A DNA stretch of 64,000 bases, from contig JBBHKE010001552.1 of NCBI GenBank assembly GCA_037447655.1, forward strand, positions 162,498 through 226,497, in the 5' to 3' direction. The notes under the pieces were generated by a model, which had not been told where the DNA came from, did not search any database, and was given only the letters and a program-made list of their open reading frames with translations. This document shows, one piece after another, positions 33,750 through 46,700 of the stretch. Positions within the stretch are counted from its first letter, which is position 1. The number at the start of each line of letters is the position of its first letter. The translations under genes and the position numbers were made by a program. This stretch comes from Zygnema cylindricum (lineage: Eukaryota; Streptophyta; Zygnematophyceae; Zygnematales; Zygnemataceae).

Positions 33750-36700
33750 ATGGCCTCTCTTCGCCTCTCCCCGTATCCCTCTCTCTCTCTCCCCTCGTCT
33801 CTCTACCGCACTTCCACCACTTCCCTCTCTTTTCCACCCACCTCTACTCGTTTTCTCACCATAGTCTCCAAAGACAGTACGGACACTAAATCAAATGCTT
33901 CTTCCTCCTCCTCTTCCTCCGAAACCCTAAACTCCACCGGCAGCAAGTTCCGCACCTCCTCTAATGCCTCCCTTCCCTCCAACTCCTTAGAGGAACCAGA
34001 ATCCACCATGGATGTGGAGGAAGAGTACGAAGACGATGAGGAAGAGGAGACATGGCTGGAGGAGAAGCTTGGAGACGCGTACGATCTTGCTTCGAGCGCC
34101 ATGGCGGAAGTTCCCGGGCCAAGAGTCGCCTCCAGTGAGGTTCCATGGCTGGTTGCCGTTCCCGTGGGCTACTTCGCCCTAACTTTTGTCTGGTCCGTCG
34201 TACGACTCGTCCAGAAGTACAACGCTCCCAAAGCGAAAAGACGAAGGCAGGTGCGCGGGTACGGATTGTACGGATCATACGGATGTACTTTCTTAGTTTT
34301 GTGTGTTGGACGGATTATTTGGAGTTTTTTTCTAGGGTTTTTTGGGGTTGCGCGGAATGGCCGGATTGTTTGGATATGGACTATGCGCATTGTACGGAAT
34401 GGCAGATATCGATTGGGCGAATTGGATATGGATTTTACACACCAAGTGGACGGTTCTTGCAGGGTTTTTTAGGGTTTGCTAGGGTTTTTTAGGGCTTGCT
34501 AGGGTTTTTTTTTGAGAGCTCGTTTTTGTGGAGGCGTTTTTTGGTTAATCATATGAGCGTGATTAGCCGAATTACGCCAAATTTTGATTGGACGGTCAAA
34601 AAATTTGGCTTTTCATTCTCGTTTGACCCAAAAAGTGGCTCGATGGAGGCGAGACTTAAAATTTTTCTCTAGGGTTTGTGCAGAGTATGTATCTACACTT
34701 CTTATCGCTCTTAACGTTATTTTTTGGCCTTTAAATTCATTTTTTTCTGTGGGCTTTTGCCGCGTTATTAACCTGACTGTTCCGATGGAAAGATTAGATT
34801 CTTACCTTTGGATTGGCGGTCCCCGTATGAAAACCAGACAGGTGTGCACAGAGTAAATCTGATTAAAATGGCAATAAAGACTGTAACACTAATAGTGATA
34901 CACGGTGTTGTGTAAAGGAATTACTAGTATTAAAACGAAATAAGTATCAATCACACTAATTTAGTGTTATTAGTGTAAAGGAATTATTAGTGTTAGAACT
35001 TAATGTAAAAAATACTAATTTAGGTGCCTTGGCCGATTTTAGGCCACTCTCTTAGGTAGTGTTATGAGCACTAATTTATGATTTTAAGCTTAAAAAACTT
35101 GCAACTGAAACTAGTTTTACGGTTCTAGGGTTTATTTAGAAGGGTTTCCTTTGGGGTTTTACCCAGGGATATGCGCAGTATGTAGCTTGTACGGATTGTA
35201 CAGATTGTACGGATTGAAGTGAGGGGCTGCAGGGAGACAGACACGTGTTTTCGGTGATTTTGTTGTTGTAAGGTGTTTTTTGTTTTTTTGCAAGAGTGTA
35301 CAAAGGACGGAGGGGTGGCCGTAGGAATCCTGCAGGATTTTGTGCAATCATCTCCAGTCCAGGAGCTGAATGTTTGAGGGAGAGGGAGAGGGGAGAGAGG
35401 GAGGGGAAGAGGGTGAGGGAGAGGGAGAGGGGAAGAGGGAGAGAGAGGGAGGGGAAGGGGGAAGGAGAGAGGTAGAGAGCGGGAGAGGAGGGGGAGGAGG
35501 AGAGGCAGAGGGCGAGAGGGAGCGGAAGAGAGGGAGAGAGGAGAGAAGAGCGAACAGAAGTTTTTCACATGTGAATTTGTGGTTGTTCACAAACATTTAT
35601 AGCGTTGTTTATAGTTAATTTAAGTTAACTCGTATTTTTTGTTCAATTTGTATCTTAACTGTTCACATTTAGCAGCAATTTTTTATCTTCTATTTAAATT
35701 GTGTAATGTTTTAGTCGATAGAGATGGTAAGTCCAGCTCTTTTGAAGTTCATCTATACATTTACAGGAAGGATTGGTAACTTCAACATTCTATAGATACC
35801 TTTATAGATAGGATTGGTAATTTGAACAGTTTATAAGTTGTACATAATCTTATGAAGGGTTTCTTCTAGTTAATTATTGAGGAAGTTGCTGTTTTCGAAG
35901 TGTAAATTAAAGCTGAGCTCATTTTTCTCTAAAGAACATTTTGACAGTGTTGGGATCGAAGAAGAAAATTCCTCGTGTCCTCTTTTTTTGTTTTCCAGTT
36001 TTTATATGTAAACACGAATGGATTAGAATTGTTTGGATAGGAGCGGCAAGGCAATAAAGGAATGGGTTTTAGGCTTTTTTGTTCTGACTTTTATAGGTTA
36101 TACGCTGCCCATCATGTTTTTTTAATCCAAAGTTATAAATTAGTGTTAATAACACTATTTAGTTAAGTCGGCCATAATGAGCTACGCGGCAGAACACAAT
36201 TTAGTGTTGTTATTACTAAATCCGCTTTAGCGCTAATAATTCATTAACTTTGATAGCGATATAAGTTGTAGTTCGATGCTTAGAGGGAACACTGACTCTA
36301 TGGTCCCGGTAGTTTCCAGTTATAAACTTCAAAAGTTAAATGAGAAAAACAAAAACGACAAAGATCACCATTTAAAAGGGGAGTGTGACGGAATTGTTGG
36401 CGTGATGAATACCCGGACGCATTTCTGAAACACATACATTTTTTGATGGTGGGATTTTTCCGTGGACCATAACATTTCTGTTGATATATAATGGGTGAAA
36501 TTAATATATCTACTCGTAAGTCTCACAAAGTTTATGTAACCTTTGATTGCTACATGCAGATAGGTAAGAATGCGCTTTTATGCGAATCATTGGATGAGTA
36601 CTTAACGGCAAAAAGAGATTCTTTTACCTCTAAGGAGCTCCGCCAACTCGAACAGCAGGTGAGAGCAATGGGACAGAATCTATAACAATGGGAAAACCAA

Positions 36701-39112
36701 AGCAGGAGCACGAGTTAAAAGGCATGTTCAGAAATTCATTAGCTATGGACTGAGGTGGAATTTAGCTGTTTATTGGTTACACTTGAGGTTTGTAAAGTTC
36801 TAGGCTAAAATGTATCATTGATTGGAATTGTATGCACACTGTTGCGTCTGACCACTACACCGCCCGTCGTTATTAGTGTTAAACGTTTTTAGGCAGTTAA
36901 AAGGCATTTTAACTTAATATTCGACTGTTGGTTTTTCTGGTTTGCGGCAGGCAATTGAAAGGTAACGATCTGACCTTTCAATGCTACGATTAAATATCGG
37001 AAAACTGTGTAACAAGAATTATGGCTCTTTGACTGCCTGAAAATTGTTTTACGCTATTAGTGATGGCATCATAGGGTTTTTTGTTATTTGGCAGCAGAAC
37101 CGATAACATATATTGAGGTTTTGGTGTTACAGTGTGGTTTTACAACTGACGAAGTACTTCGCAAATATGTGAGATATGCATTAAATGAGAAACCTTTTGG
37201 TCCGGAGCTTGTGGCGGATTTGGTTTATTTACGGAAAATTTCCTCTTTGGAAGACAAAGATGTGGCAGAGCTTCTAAACGAAGTCTCACGTCGAGTAGTC
37301 AAGGCAAAAGGTAATTGTATAATTCTTCCAATCGAGATTAGAGACAATGAATAGAGCGGGTTTTTTAACTCGTGAATGTGTGAATTACTGAGCTTGTATA
37401 GGTCATAACGATTTGGTCAAGCAATGGTTGGTTGTTTCTAAACGAGGTCTCATGGCGAGTAGTCAAAGCAAAAGGTAATTGGATAATTCTTTCAATCGAG
37501 ATTGGGAATTAATAGAGCGGTTTTATTAGTGGGTGAATGGGTGAATTATTGAGCATGTATAGGTGATAACGATTTGGTCCGGCAATGGTTGGCCCTCTTG
37601 GATGAGTAATGTGTTATCTTAAAGAAGACAGGGGGCTTTCTTCTTTGAAGGGTATGTGAAAGTTTGGAGTATCGGCCATTTTTTTTTACTTTTTAAGCAA
37701 CCTCTGTTCTGTAAGGTCCTCATTTGAAGATCATAGTGTCAACTTTAGAGATATTTCCCGGTTATTAATTGAGGGTAGTTACTATTTCGTTTTGCAGGAC
37801 CCATTGTTATGGATACTACTGGCATGACTGAGAAAGGAATTAAAAGAAAAGCATCAGTACAGGGTATTTTCACCAAGCTTTTTTACCTCTCTAAGGTAAG
37901 TTCTGTCTCAATGAGCTCTCGGTATTGGTTGGGACTGGCCATAATCAAACGTTGAATCAGTGGGTTTTGTTTTTCGAGTATGGATTATTTTAAAGTGGTT
38001 GCGATCCAGTTTGAGTCAATTTCATCTTGTAAATTGTTCAGATAAACAGTGTGAGGAGTAATTTGCATGTGTCACGTGTTGTCCCAAAGTATCATTGGTT
38101 ACAATATTGTGGTCAAGTTTGGTTATGGATGAGAAATTGTGCTGAATTTTATGTCAAAATTCAACGATTTAAGAATGACTTGGCATTCGAAAGAATATTG
38201 GTCTGCCTTTTACCGATAATGGTTAGTAATTTTTTTATTTCAGTCTGATCTGGAGCGCTACTTTATCGTATGGAAATTTAACCAAATGAGATTGTAAATA
38301 AAGATAAAGTTTCATGTTAGCATTTTGAGCCGAAAACTGTTACGACGTCACTTGTTCCCCTGAATGTGTCAGTGATTCCATACTTCATCTTATTGTTTGT
38401 AAGGAGGAATGTGATATCTCGACATAAAATGCAGCTTTTTCTGTTGCTGTTTTGTTGTAATTGCTTCTAGCTTTCGGTTTGTTTTGAACATAAAAACTGT
38501 TAGTGGAATAATGTGAAGCTGTTCTATGTGCAGTTAGAAGACTTCTGTTCAAGCAGTGCCCACGACCTACTTAAGATCAAGTCGATCTTCGGCATCACGG
38601 AGTATGATTTTAGACCCTTTCCCTTTAATTTCTGTGTTATTTCTTTGGTATTCAATTAGAAACTTTGGGTGTTTTTTTTTCTATTGGGTTACTTTTTTTT
38701 TAAAGTGACCTATCTGCTTGTTGAAGCATTTTTTCTTTGACTTCCGTTTTTGGAGGAGGTTTGTTCACGTGACCAAATCAATGCTGTGAATTAAAAGTGT
38801 CGTGAAAACCCTGAAAGCTTGAAATACCCGAACTAAAACAATCTAAAGTTTCTCAGGCTTTGAAAATACACAAAGAGCTGTGAAGGGTATATGCTTATGA
38901 TGTGTTCCCAGATCTGGAACTGATTTCTCGAATGCAATTTTTTTTATTTTTTTTTTTACCTTTTTTGCAGTGAGGACGCAGAAAGTATCAAAATTGAGAC
39001 TCTTACAGGAACAGCTGATATCGACAGTTTGGAGAAGTTAATGACGTCAAAACCGGCAGTAGGAGGAAATTTATCGGAGGACGAAGACGATGACTCAGAA
39101 GCTGATTTATGA
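33750..39112 (+). CDS. plastid-type single-TM protein of unknown function, 6 exons
   Basis: Exons: 33750-34250, 36560-36658, 37133-37310, 37798-37895, 38534-38601, 38971-39112; all GT-AG and in phase, 361 aa. The ATG at 33750 (TTCAACGATGGCCT) was preferred over an in-frame ATG 31 codons upstream because it starts a Ser/Leu/Thr-rich stretch (1-75) that reads as a plastid transit peptide. An acidic block follows (about 88-105), then one membrane helix (about 131-155) and a basic stop-transfer KAKRRR. Residues 168-361 are soluble and helical (LLCESLDEYLTAKR, GFTTDEVLRKYVRYAL, VAELLNEVSRRVV, FTKLFYLSKLEDF) and end in an acidic tail. I recognise this layout from plant proteins annotated as armadillo-like and chloroplastic, but I know no proven function. 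A role in plastid membranes is inferred. Confidence 0.82.
34251..36559 (+). other. intron 1 of the plastid-type gene
   Basis: This 2.3-kb intron contains TTTAGGG-like repeats right after the donor (34460-34510), a full MITE (34694-34907), diverged MITE pieces (34915-35100, 36105-36275) and a GAGAGGG-type purine tract (35370-35545). The ORFs crossing the purine tract reflect its composition only. Confidence 0.7.
34694..34907. mobile_element. TA-flanked MITE, second subfamily
   Basis: About 214 bp with CTTATCGCTCTTAACG at the left and, inverted at the right, ACCGTGTATCACTATTAG. The inner part (GATTGGCGGTC, GTGTGCAC) differs from the 33193 type but matches the element at 6608-7781 and the fragment at 8830-9022. 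Confidence 0.65.
36856..37066. mobile_element. MITE in intron 2 of the plastid-type gene
   Basis: The left end is TACACCGCCCGTCGTTATTAG and the right side carries CGCTATTAGTGATGG. About 210 bp, ending some 65 bases before the exon starting at 37133. It supplies much of that short intron. Confidence 0.55.
37240..37600 (+). repeat. splice-site echo: donor of exon 3, plastid-type gene
   Basis: The end of exon 3 with its donor and about 110 bases of intron (GTAGTCAAGGCAAAAG|GTAATTG, true end 37310) is repeated once, 164 bases downstream (copy exon end 37474). The exon part of the copy carries a few substitutions but keeps AAAAG|GTAATTG. Confidence 0.85.
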
Positions 39113-40723
39113 TTTGTTTAGAAAAGGGAAACGAAAACCGGCAAAAAAAAGCCGATTGCAATTTTGCAGAAGATATTTTGTTTAAAGGGCCTTGTTTTTC
39201 AAGAAATGCAAAGAGAGCATTTTTTTTGGTTATCTCAAATAATTGACCTAGCGTGAGGAGGAGAATTCCGTTAGATCGTAGGAAAGTCTATATAGCTCAC
39301 TTTGTTTTTGTGACGGCAAAACTTTTTAAAAGTTTTTATTTTTCCTTTTTAAAGTGGAGGTGGCCGAGTGTCCTTCGAGCGTCAAAAGAATGTGTTGGGA
39401 GTCACATACTTCCCTTCTTTTTATTTGAGCAATTTTTGGGTCAGTTTTGGTTTGAATAGAATTTCAGTATTTCCACCCATTTCTGTAATGTGAATCTTCC
39501 ATTCGTGAGACCTCTATACTACAGTACAGCGACGACGACAAAGTGATCGCGACAATTGACCCGCGGCCTACGACGTCAAGGATGGTTTTGTACGGACGGA
39601 TTTGAGTCATCGGCGCTTTGTCGTACGGCAACATTAATCACATCGCGACGTTTATGTTGACGTAAGTTGGCGCCAAGGGCGATTCACGTCCAAACAAATT
39701 TGACGTCACGCCAAAATGTCGTGTTATCGATACCGTAGAGTACAGTAACGTATTGTATCGTACTTTTAATTTTTGCGCGTGCGATCTGTCACATCACGCC
39801 ACGCTGTCGTATTCTCAAATATCCGTACACTACCGGAAACGGATTGATACGTGGAGTACATGTAACTCCTCGAAAAATTGTGACTCTCCTATTGGTCCGC
39901 GTGTACAAAAACGATAGGCCCTTGACAATCAAAGGGCAAAGAACCGGGTCGCCCGCGACTATTATTGTAACTTATGTCTGGAGGATTCATATTCGGCGAC
40001 CAATTAACTTTTTTATTGGACAAAAGCTGTCTTTGGTGCGATGGGATAACACGTATGGGAAATTACGACTGGTATGTATTGTTTAGTGTCTCCGTTGAAC
40101 AAAAAGCCTTGACCGTCACCGTTATCACCATGTGCCAGTAGAGAGAGATGAGACGCAATAGACTTCATTTGACTCGATAGTTATTAAGTGTGAAAAATAA
40201 TGTCGGTAACTGAGAGTTATTTGTGCACAAAATTGTAGCATTCGAATGAAAAATGAAAAGTATGCCTGTCACTTTGCCCTCGTACTTGGGTGGGTTTCCA
40301 TTGCGCTTCTTTCGGTGAAGTTTATTATTTTAAGAATCACAAATGAATAGTTTGTCGAGATTTTGATAGTGTTCAATTACACGAGAAATCATAATTTAGA
40401 TATCTGATCAAAGTGTCACGATACAAAGAGTTTGCTTCAAACCTACAAAAACTTTTAAAGGGAATGATTTGAGCAAATTCCTCACAAACTTCCGTCTTCA
40501 ACTAGTCCTCGAGAAGCGCGTTGGTACGAATACAATTGATGTGTTTCTCACGTTCCTGACTTTCTACGGTTTTGTTACAGAGGGCTACCACTTCAAGCCA
40601 TTCCATTGGCATTTCCATTATACCTTTCTCTGTTTGTTTGTCCTTTTGTGGACTTTGTGCCTTTAAAGAACAACTACCCCCATTTCTTCGCTGCATAAAT
40701 CCTAAAAACGAAGAAAAGTGATT
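39113..40723. other. intergenic region between convergent genes
   Basis: The plastid-type gene ends at 39112 (plus) and UAH ends at 40724 (minus), so this is the shared 3' space. The part at 39520-39860 is rich in GTAC and CGTACGG motifs resembling the GTAC-rich element region at 32.5-33.1 kb. No gene-like frame was found. Confidence 0.55.
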
Positions 40724-43700
40724 CTACTGGTGAGAAAGAGTGGCGAGAGTGAGAGCCAAAACTTTAACTCCATCCTCCATCGCCTGTTTCGATGCAAACT
40801 CATCCGTGCGATGGCTATAACCTGTCACAAATATTTTCAAACAAACAAAATAAAACGATTCTTTAAACAGTATTGTACATCGCATCAAATTTTTGAAAAA
40901 TGTCACGATGCGATACGCACACAATATTCATACGATAGAGCGATACACGATATCCAATATAAAATATGTAAATACTAAATAGTGTAGAAGTAAATGCTTG
41001 AAGCTCAAGGTAGGATAAAAATATGGTCACTGCCCATCTTTACTAGAGTCAATCACTATTATCCGGGTGAGTGTTTTTTTACCCAAAATCATAAATAAGT
41101 GCTAATAACACTATTTAGGTAAGTGGTCCATAACGAGGAAGTTTTCCCAATTAGAAAAGTATTCGGACAAAGAGGGTTTGAAATAATATTAAAAAAAAAA
41201 CAAATTAAAACAAAACAAAATTAGAAAAAGGGGAAAAAAAGGAGGGAGAGATTAGAGACTTACCTTTATAACATGGAATAAAAATCATTCCCATGGGTGC
41301 CACTCTGTCCCATACACAAACTTAAAAAATGAGAAAAATTAGAAAAAACCAAAGAAAAAACTCCCATATCCGCCTTCCTCTACCACCCCAAAGGAAATTC
41401 CAAAAAAAACATCTCTCCGCAAAAATCCACCCAAAAAAAACATCATCAAAAAATAAAAACCAAAACAACAAAACAAAACCACACGAAACAATCAAAACCA
41501 AAAAACGAACAAGGGAAAAAACATTTTTTTGACATTTGAATTTCATTCGAACAATGCATTCCCTTCTTGAAAAATGCAAATATTGTAAAAATTGCAACAA
41601 AAAAAAAAAAAAACTGCAAAACCACAAACCAGTGGCAGAGAGGGATTTGAGAAGTAAATGGAGGGGACGAAGGGGGAGGGGCAAAGGCGACGTTATTGCG
41701 ATAAATTGATTTTCCCAACAAATGAGGCATTTACAAAATAAAAAATTTGCCCACGAGATCTCTTTCTCTCTCGATCCCTCTCCCTCATCCTCCCTCTCCC
41801 TCTCCCTCTCCTCTCTCACTCTCCACCTCTCTCTCCCACCTGGCATGAACAGTGAGACGTGATAAGCTTGACTCCCTCTCTCTCTGCCTTCCATCACTTG
41901 CTCCCTTCCCTCCCTCCCTCTCTCTCGCTTTCTATCACCTGGCCACGAAGGGAGAGTCATGATAGGCTGGACTAATCTATAGCTCTCCCTCCCTTCCTCC
42001 CTCCCCTCTCTCCCTTTCCCCCTCTCACTCACCTGGCCATGAAAAGTGAGTCGTCATAGGCTCGCCTCCCTCTCTCTCTCTCCCCTCCATCCCTTCCTCC
42101 CTCCCTCTGCTGCACTCTCCTTTGGACATGAACAGTTCGTGATATGCTCGCCTCCCTCCCTCCCTCTCTCTTCCCTCCTTCCCCCCATCCTCTCAACACA
42201 CCGCCACCCCCTTGCCTCTCTCCTTCACTTTCTCTCTCTTTCTCCCCCCTTCCCTCCCTTTCCTCCATGTCTCTCCCTCTCTCACCTGGCCATGAAGAGT
42301 GAGTCGTGATAGGCTCGACTGACCATCCTCCGAGAGTTCAAACCCAATGTTTCGACGGACGACTCCACCGCTCTCACTATCCCCTCGTCACTTTGAGCCG
42401 GAGGATCCGCATTGACCACCTCCAATTTTTCTAACTCCACATTTCTTTTCTTCGCGATGTCCTTGGCGGATTCTATTATGGAGCTCACGACAACGTCACG
42501 TCGCTCGCCGTCGATGTCTCGAACATCTGCACCCTCTCTCTCTCTCCCCAGAATCGAGCATTTGAGTTTTCCGTTTTTTTGAGTCCTTCAAGTTTCTCAG
42601 ATTTGAGTGTTTTGGGATTCGAGTTTCTGAGATTTTTGAGTTTTAGCTTTTCATGGTTCTGAGTTTTTCAAGTTTCTGACAATTCACAAGGTTTTCGAGT
42701 TTTTAGGATCGCTGAGTTTTTCGAGTTTGCGGATCTCCAAGTTTTTCGAGTTCTTGCGTTTTTGAGTTTCCGAGGTTTTAAAGCTCTGGAGTCTTTCAGG
42801 TATTTGAGTTTTTTGAGTTTCTGAACTTCTCCAGCAACTGACTTTTTAAGTGTAGGGATGGCGAATTCTCAACAACGTTTTTAGAATTTAAAAGAAAAAG
42901 TTTTCCAATTTCACATTAGTTCTTTCTTTTCTGGAGAAGATTTTCTATTGGTATTAAAACTGCCTCTCCAACTCATTTTCTGGGCGCATATTAGGACTTT
43001 TGTTAAAATTAAGAAATTGAAAGATAAACAACCCTTACAATTCAAATTCGATTTCGAACAAAAAAAATGACTGGCTTTTGCCAGTGAAGTGGGATTTGCA
43101 ATTAAAAGTAAGGAATCAAAAGATAAACGAAATTTTCAAACAAAATTTCGAGAGTCGCGATCAGAAAACAACAAGTTTGAGGAACGGGAAATAACATAAA
43201 CTCTAATAGACATACACGTAATCTCCAAGTTCAGAGGAAAAACTTCCAAATTCTTTGAAGAAATTCCAGCTTCTCTCGAAAGTTTTCAAAATCTCTAATT
43301 TCAAACTTCTCTGAAAAAACGTCCCAACAATTTTTGAAAAAAATTCCAGCTTTTCTGCAAAACTTTCCAACTTCTGCGAAAAAGTAAAGCTTTCCTTCCA
43401 GCTTCTCTGAAGATTTTCTCAGCTTCTCTGAAGATTTTCTCAGCTTCTCTGAAATTTTTTCTCTACTTCTTTGATTTTTTTTTCAGCTCCTCTGGTTCTT
43501 TTTTCCAACAAAGCCAAAAAAAAAATCCATCTTTTCTCCCCCTTACTTTCCTCTTACCTCCTTACCTATTTCCAGATGTGCCTCCCGGGGAACACTATTT
43601 ATGGCTCCCGGATAAAGCTCCATTTTTCCTGTGCTTCCCAAATCCATTTTCCAAATAAGCTATACATCATTACACAAGAGAGTAAAACAATTTTTTAGTA

Positions 43701-46700
43701 TTAACGCAAAATTAGATAAGATATTTTAGATTTTTTTTATTTTTTTTAGTTAATAACTTCGTTCTATAAACTTACCCACAGTGACCTGGATAACTTTCAA
43801 GCCCTAAAATACCCTTAAAAACCCTCTATTTGTTTTTCTACACTTTTTAGCGGTCAAACGCCGAAAAAGACCAGAAATTACTAATTTTGGTATAAACTCT
43901 GAACTGTGATCCACAGTGTGATTTTTCTAAACATATCCCTTTCAAAATACATGTGTGTGGGTGTGTGTGGGTGTGTGTGGGTGTGTGTGTGTGTGTGTAA
44001 ATATATACAGCATTTCTTCCAATATTCGAACCAACCTTTCAGTCTGGCCTTCCGTCTCTGAGTGAAAGGCCAAACTGAATGACAACCTTTTGCCAAGTAA
44101 AATGAACAAGCTCTGCCAGAGTTGACTAGTGAACTTCGAACATCTGTCGGACACAACAGACTCATGTAAACCATGGAGTTCGTAAATATGCTGAAAGGAT
44201 AATTCGCCACCCGAGGTGCGGTAATGACGGTTTTAATGGTGAAGAAACTATCAACAATCACTAAAATAGCATTCTTTTGTCGTTTCGTGTCTCAAAGTCG
44301 TAATGAAATCCAAGGAGGTGCTTTGACAAGGACGGGAAGGAATGGGTAATGGTTGCGATAATCCGGCTGGTGCTTGGCGCGAAGGTTTTACTCTCTGAAG
44401 ACATCACACTCCAAAAACGAATTTTGTGACATCATGGGCTAAACTTGACCAAAAATGCCTGACGCAAGAACTCAAGAGTCTTGAGTTCTCCACAATGTCC
44501 CCCGGATGCAGTGGAATGATTTTCCTCAATGAGTAACATGCGAATTTCTCTCACATGGGGAATACATCGCAAATCAGCATTGCCTAATCGAATAATACAG
44601 AAGACCATCATCTACTTGGAAATGCCAAAGCCATTTGTGAAATAAAGACGTAATGTCCCCAGAAGGTCTCTGTAAATGAAAGAGAATGAGACCCATGAAC
44701 GAGTCATATCAATATTCGACCGGAATGTGCTGAAGGAAATTGTTATATATGACCATCGATATATGAGCTAAATGGGTTCTTCTGGAAAGGGCGACAACTA
44801 GATTTAACTGCCCAAGCACGTGAACAACATCAAAACTATACTCCTGTACCTTCATAATCCATCACGCTTCTCTTTTGTTTGGTTGCGTCAAAGTCGGTAG
44901 GTAAACAACCACATGATTATCAGCTTCAATAACAAAATTTTGAACAATCAAATGTTCGCTGAATGCCCAACGCGTGATTGACTGAAAGAAATTCCAAATG
45001 GTGTACCATATAATTTTTCTCACCGGCAGACAATCTTCGGCTTACTATGCCAAATGAGGGGGCGATAATAATAGGCAGGTTTACAACTATTAAAAACTGA
45101 TAAGGTTGAAGTATCCACAGCCACGTCATCTTCTTCCTTGATCGAGGCGAATACCAGAATGTCTTGTTTTTGGGTCAAATCCTGTTCTACTTACAGAAAA
45201 GGAACAGAGATTGTTCAGGGACATTACAAGACGTTTACAAAAATGGTTACTGAATTTTCTTTTGTAACATCGGTTAAGCATTTTGACCTGCTGTGCATCC
45301 CTATGTTCGTGAAATCCGACGTCTCATCATCGGAGAAAATCACTCTAAATATCCACGGGTCATTGAGGGGAGAAGACAAGAATTATTGAGACAGGCATTT
45401 GGTCTCCGAGTATGGCAAAGATGTCACAAACTTTTTTGTGATACCTGCCAAAGGGTCAAACCCTCATGACAAGCACCAACTGGGCTTTTACAACCGTTGC
45501 TAATCCCTACCAAGACATGGCGAAGTATTTCCTTGCATTGGCCTCCCAGACACTAAAACACAAAACGCATTTTTGGTCATCGATGATAAGTTTTCAAAAA
45601 GAGCCAATTTTTTCGCCACCAAAACCCAGACACTAAAACGCAAAATGCAATTCTGGTCATCGATGATGAAGTTTTAAAAAAGAGCCCATTTTTTCGCCGT
45701 CACCATACCCTCAATTCGCCGATTTATTTTTTTCGGCACATCTATAAACTCCATGGCTTAACGGAGTCCATAATGTCCAATAGAGATTTAAAATTTACGA
45801 GTCAATTTTGGTAAAGTATGTTAACTATGCTCGGTACGCGCTTAATGTTCAGTTCGTTCAGTTCCGCATTCCACAAGGAGACGAACTGTCCAATTGAGGG
45901 AATTAATCGGACTTTTGGTGTGAATAGAAAGGAAACATCAAGGCCCGGCATGTTAAGGTGCGAACTTTGGTTATATGTTTTCCTAAACCGAAGAGGGGAG
46001 AAAAGGGCATCGAGGAAAGGGAAACGAGGGAGTAGGAGGTGGTGGAATGAGAGGAAGGGGAGGAGGAGAGCAAGTTTGGGTGTCCACTGACCTGTGGTCC
46101 CCACTGTGTGTTTTCCTAAACCCAAGAGACTTAAGAAGTGAGGGGAGAAGGCGGAATCGAGGAGAGGGAGACTGGGAAGTAGGAGGTGGCGGGATGAAGA
46201 GAGGAGGGGGAGGAGGAGGGAAAGTTTGGATCTCCACTGACCTGTGGTTCCCACTGTGTGTTCGCCTAAGCCCACGGAACTTGAGTGGAGAAGGGGAAAA
46301 GGAGGCATAGAGGAGAGGCAGACGGGGAAATACAGGGTGGCAAGTGAGGACGGGAGGAGAAGGAGAGAAAGATTCTGTCTTCACTTACCTGTGGTCCCCA
46401 CTGTATCCCGCGATCCTGTAGCCACCACGTGGCGCTCCACGGCCAGCGCCAGCTCAGCACCCGCCAGACCCGCATCGTTTCTGGGAGGGAGGGAGAGGGC
46501 GAGGGGAAAGTAAGTCAGAGAGGCAGGGAGAGGGAGAGAAGAAGGGGCGAGGAAGAGGAAGGGGGAGAGGGAGAGGGAGAGGGAGAGTGAGAGGGAGAGG
46601 AAGAAGGAGAGGGAGAGGCAGATTGAGAGAGAGAGGGAGAGGAAAAGGGAAAAGGAGAGGGAGATTGAGGGAGAGGGAGAGGTAGAGGCACTACGAGAGG

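Noticed and set aside
36491-36685. 64-codon ORF starting at ATG 36491 as a separate small gene
   Set aside because: Its middle part is exon 2 of the plastid-type gene (36560-36658) with a clear TGCAG acceptor and GTGAGA donor; the ATG lies in the intron.
43942-45390. Active retrotransposon
   Set aside because: Frames are broken by stops and shifts, no LTR pair was seen, and only fragments of integrase and RNase H are recognisable.
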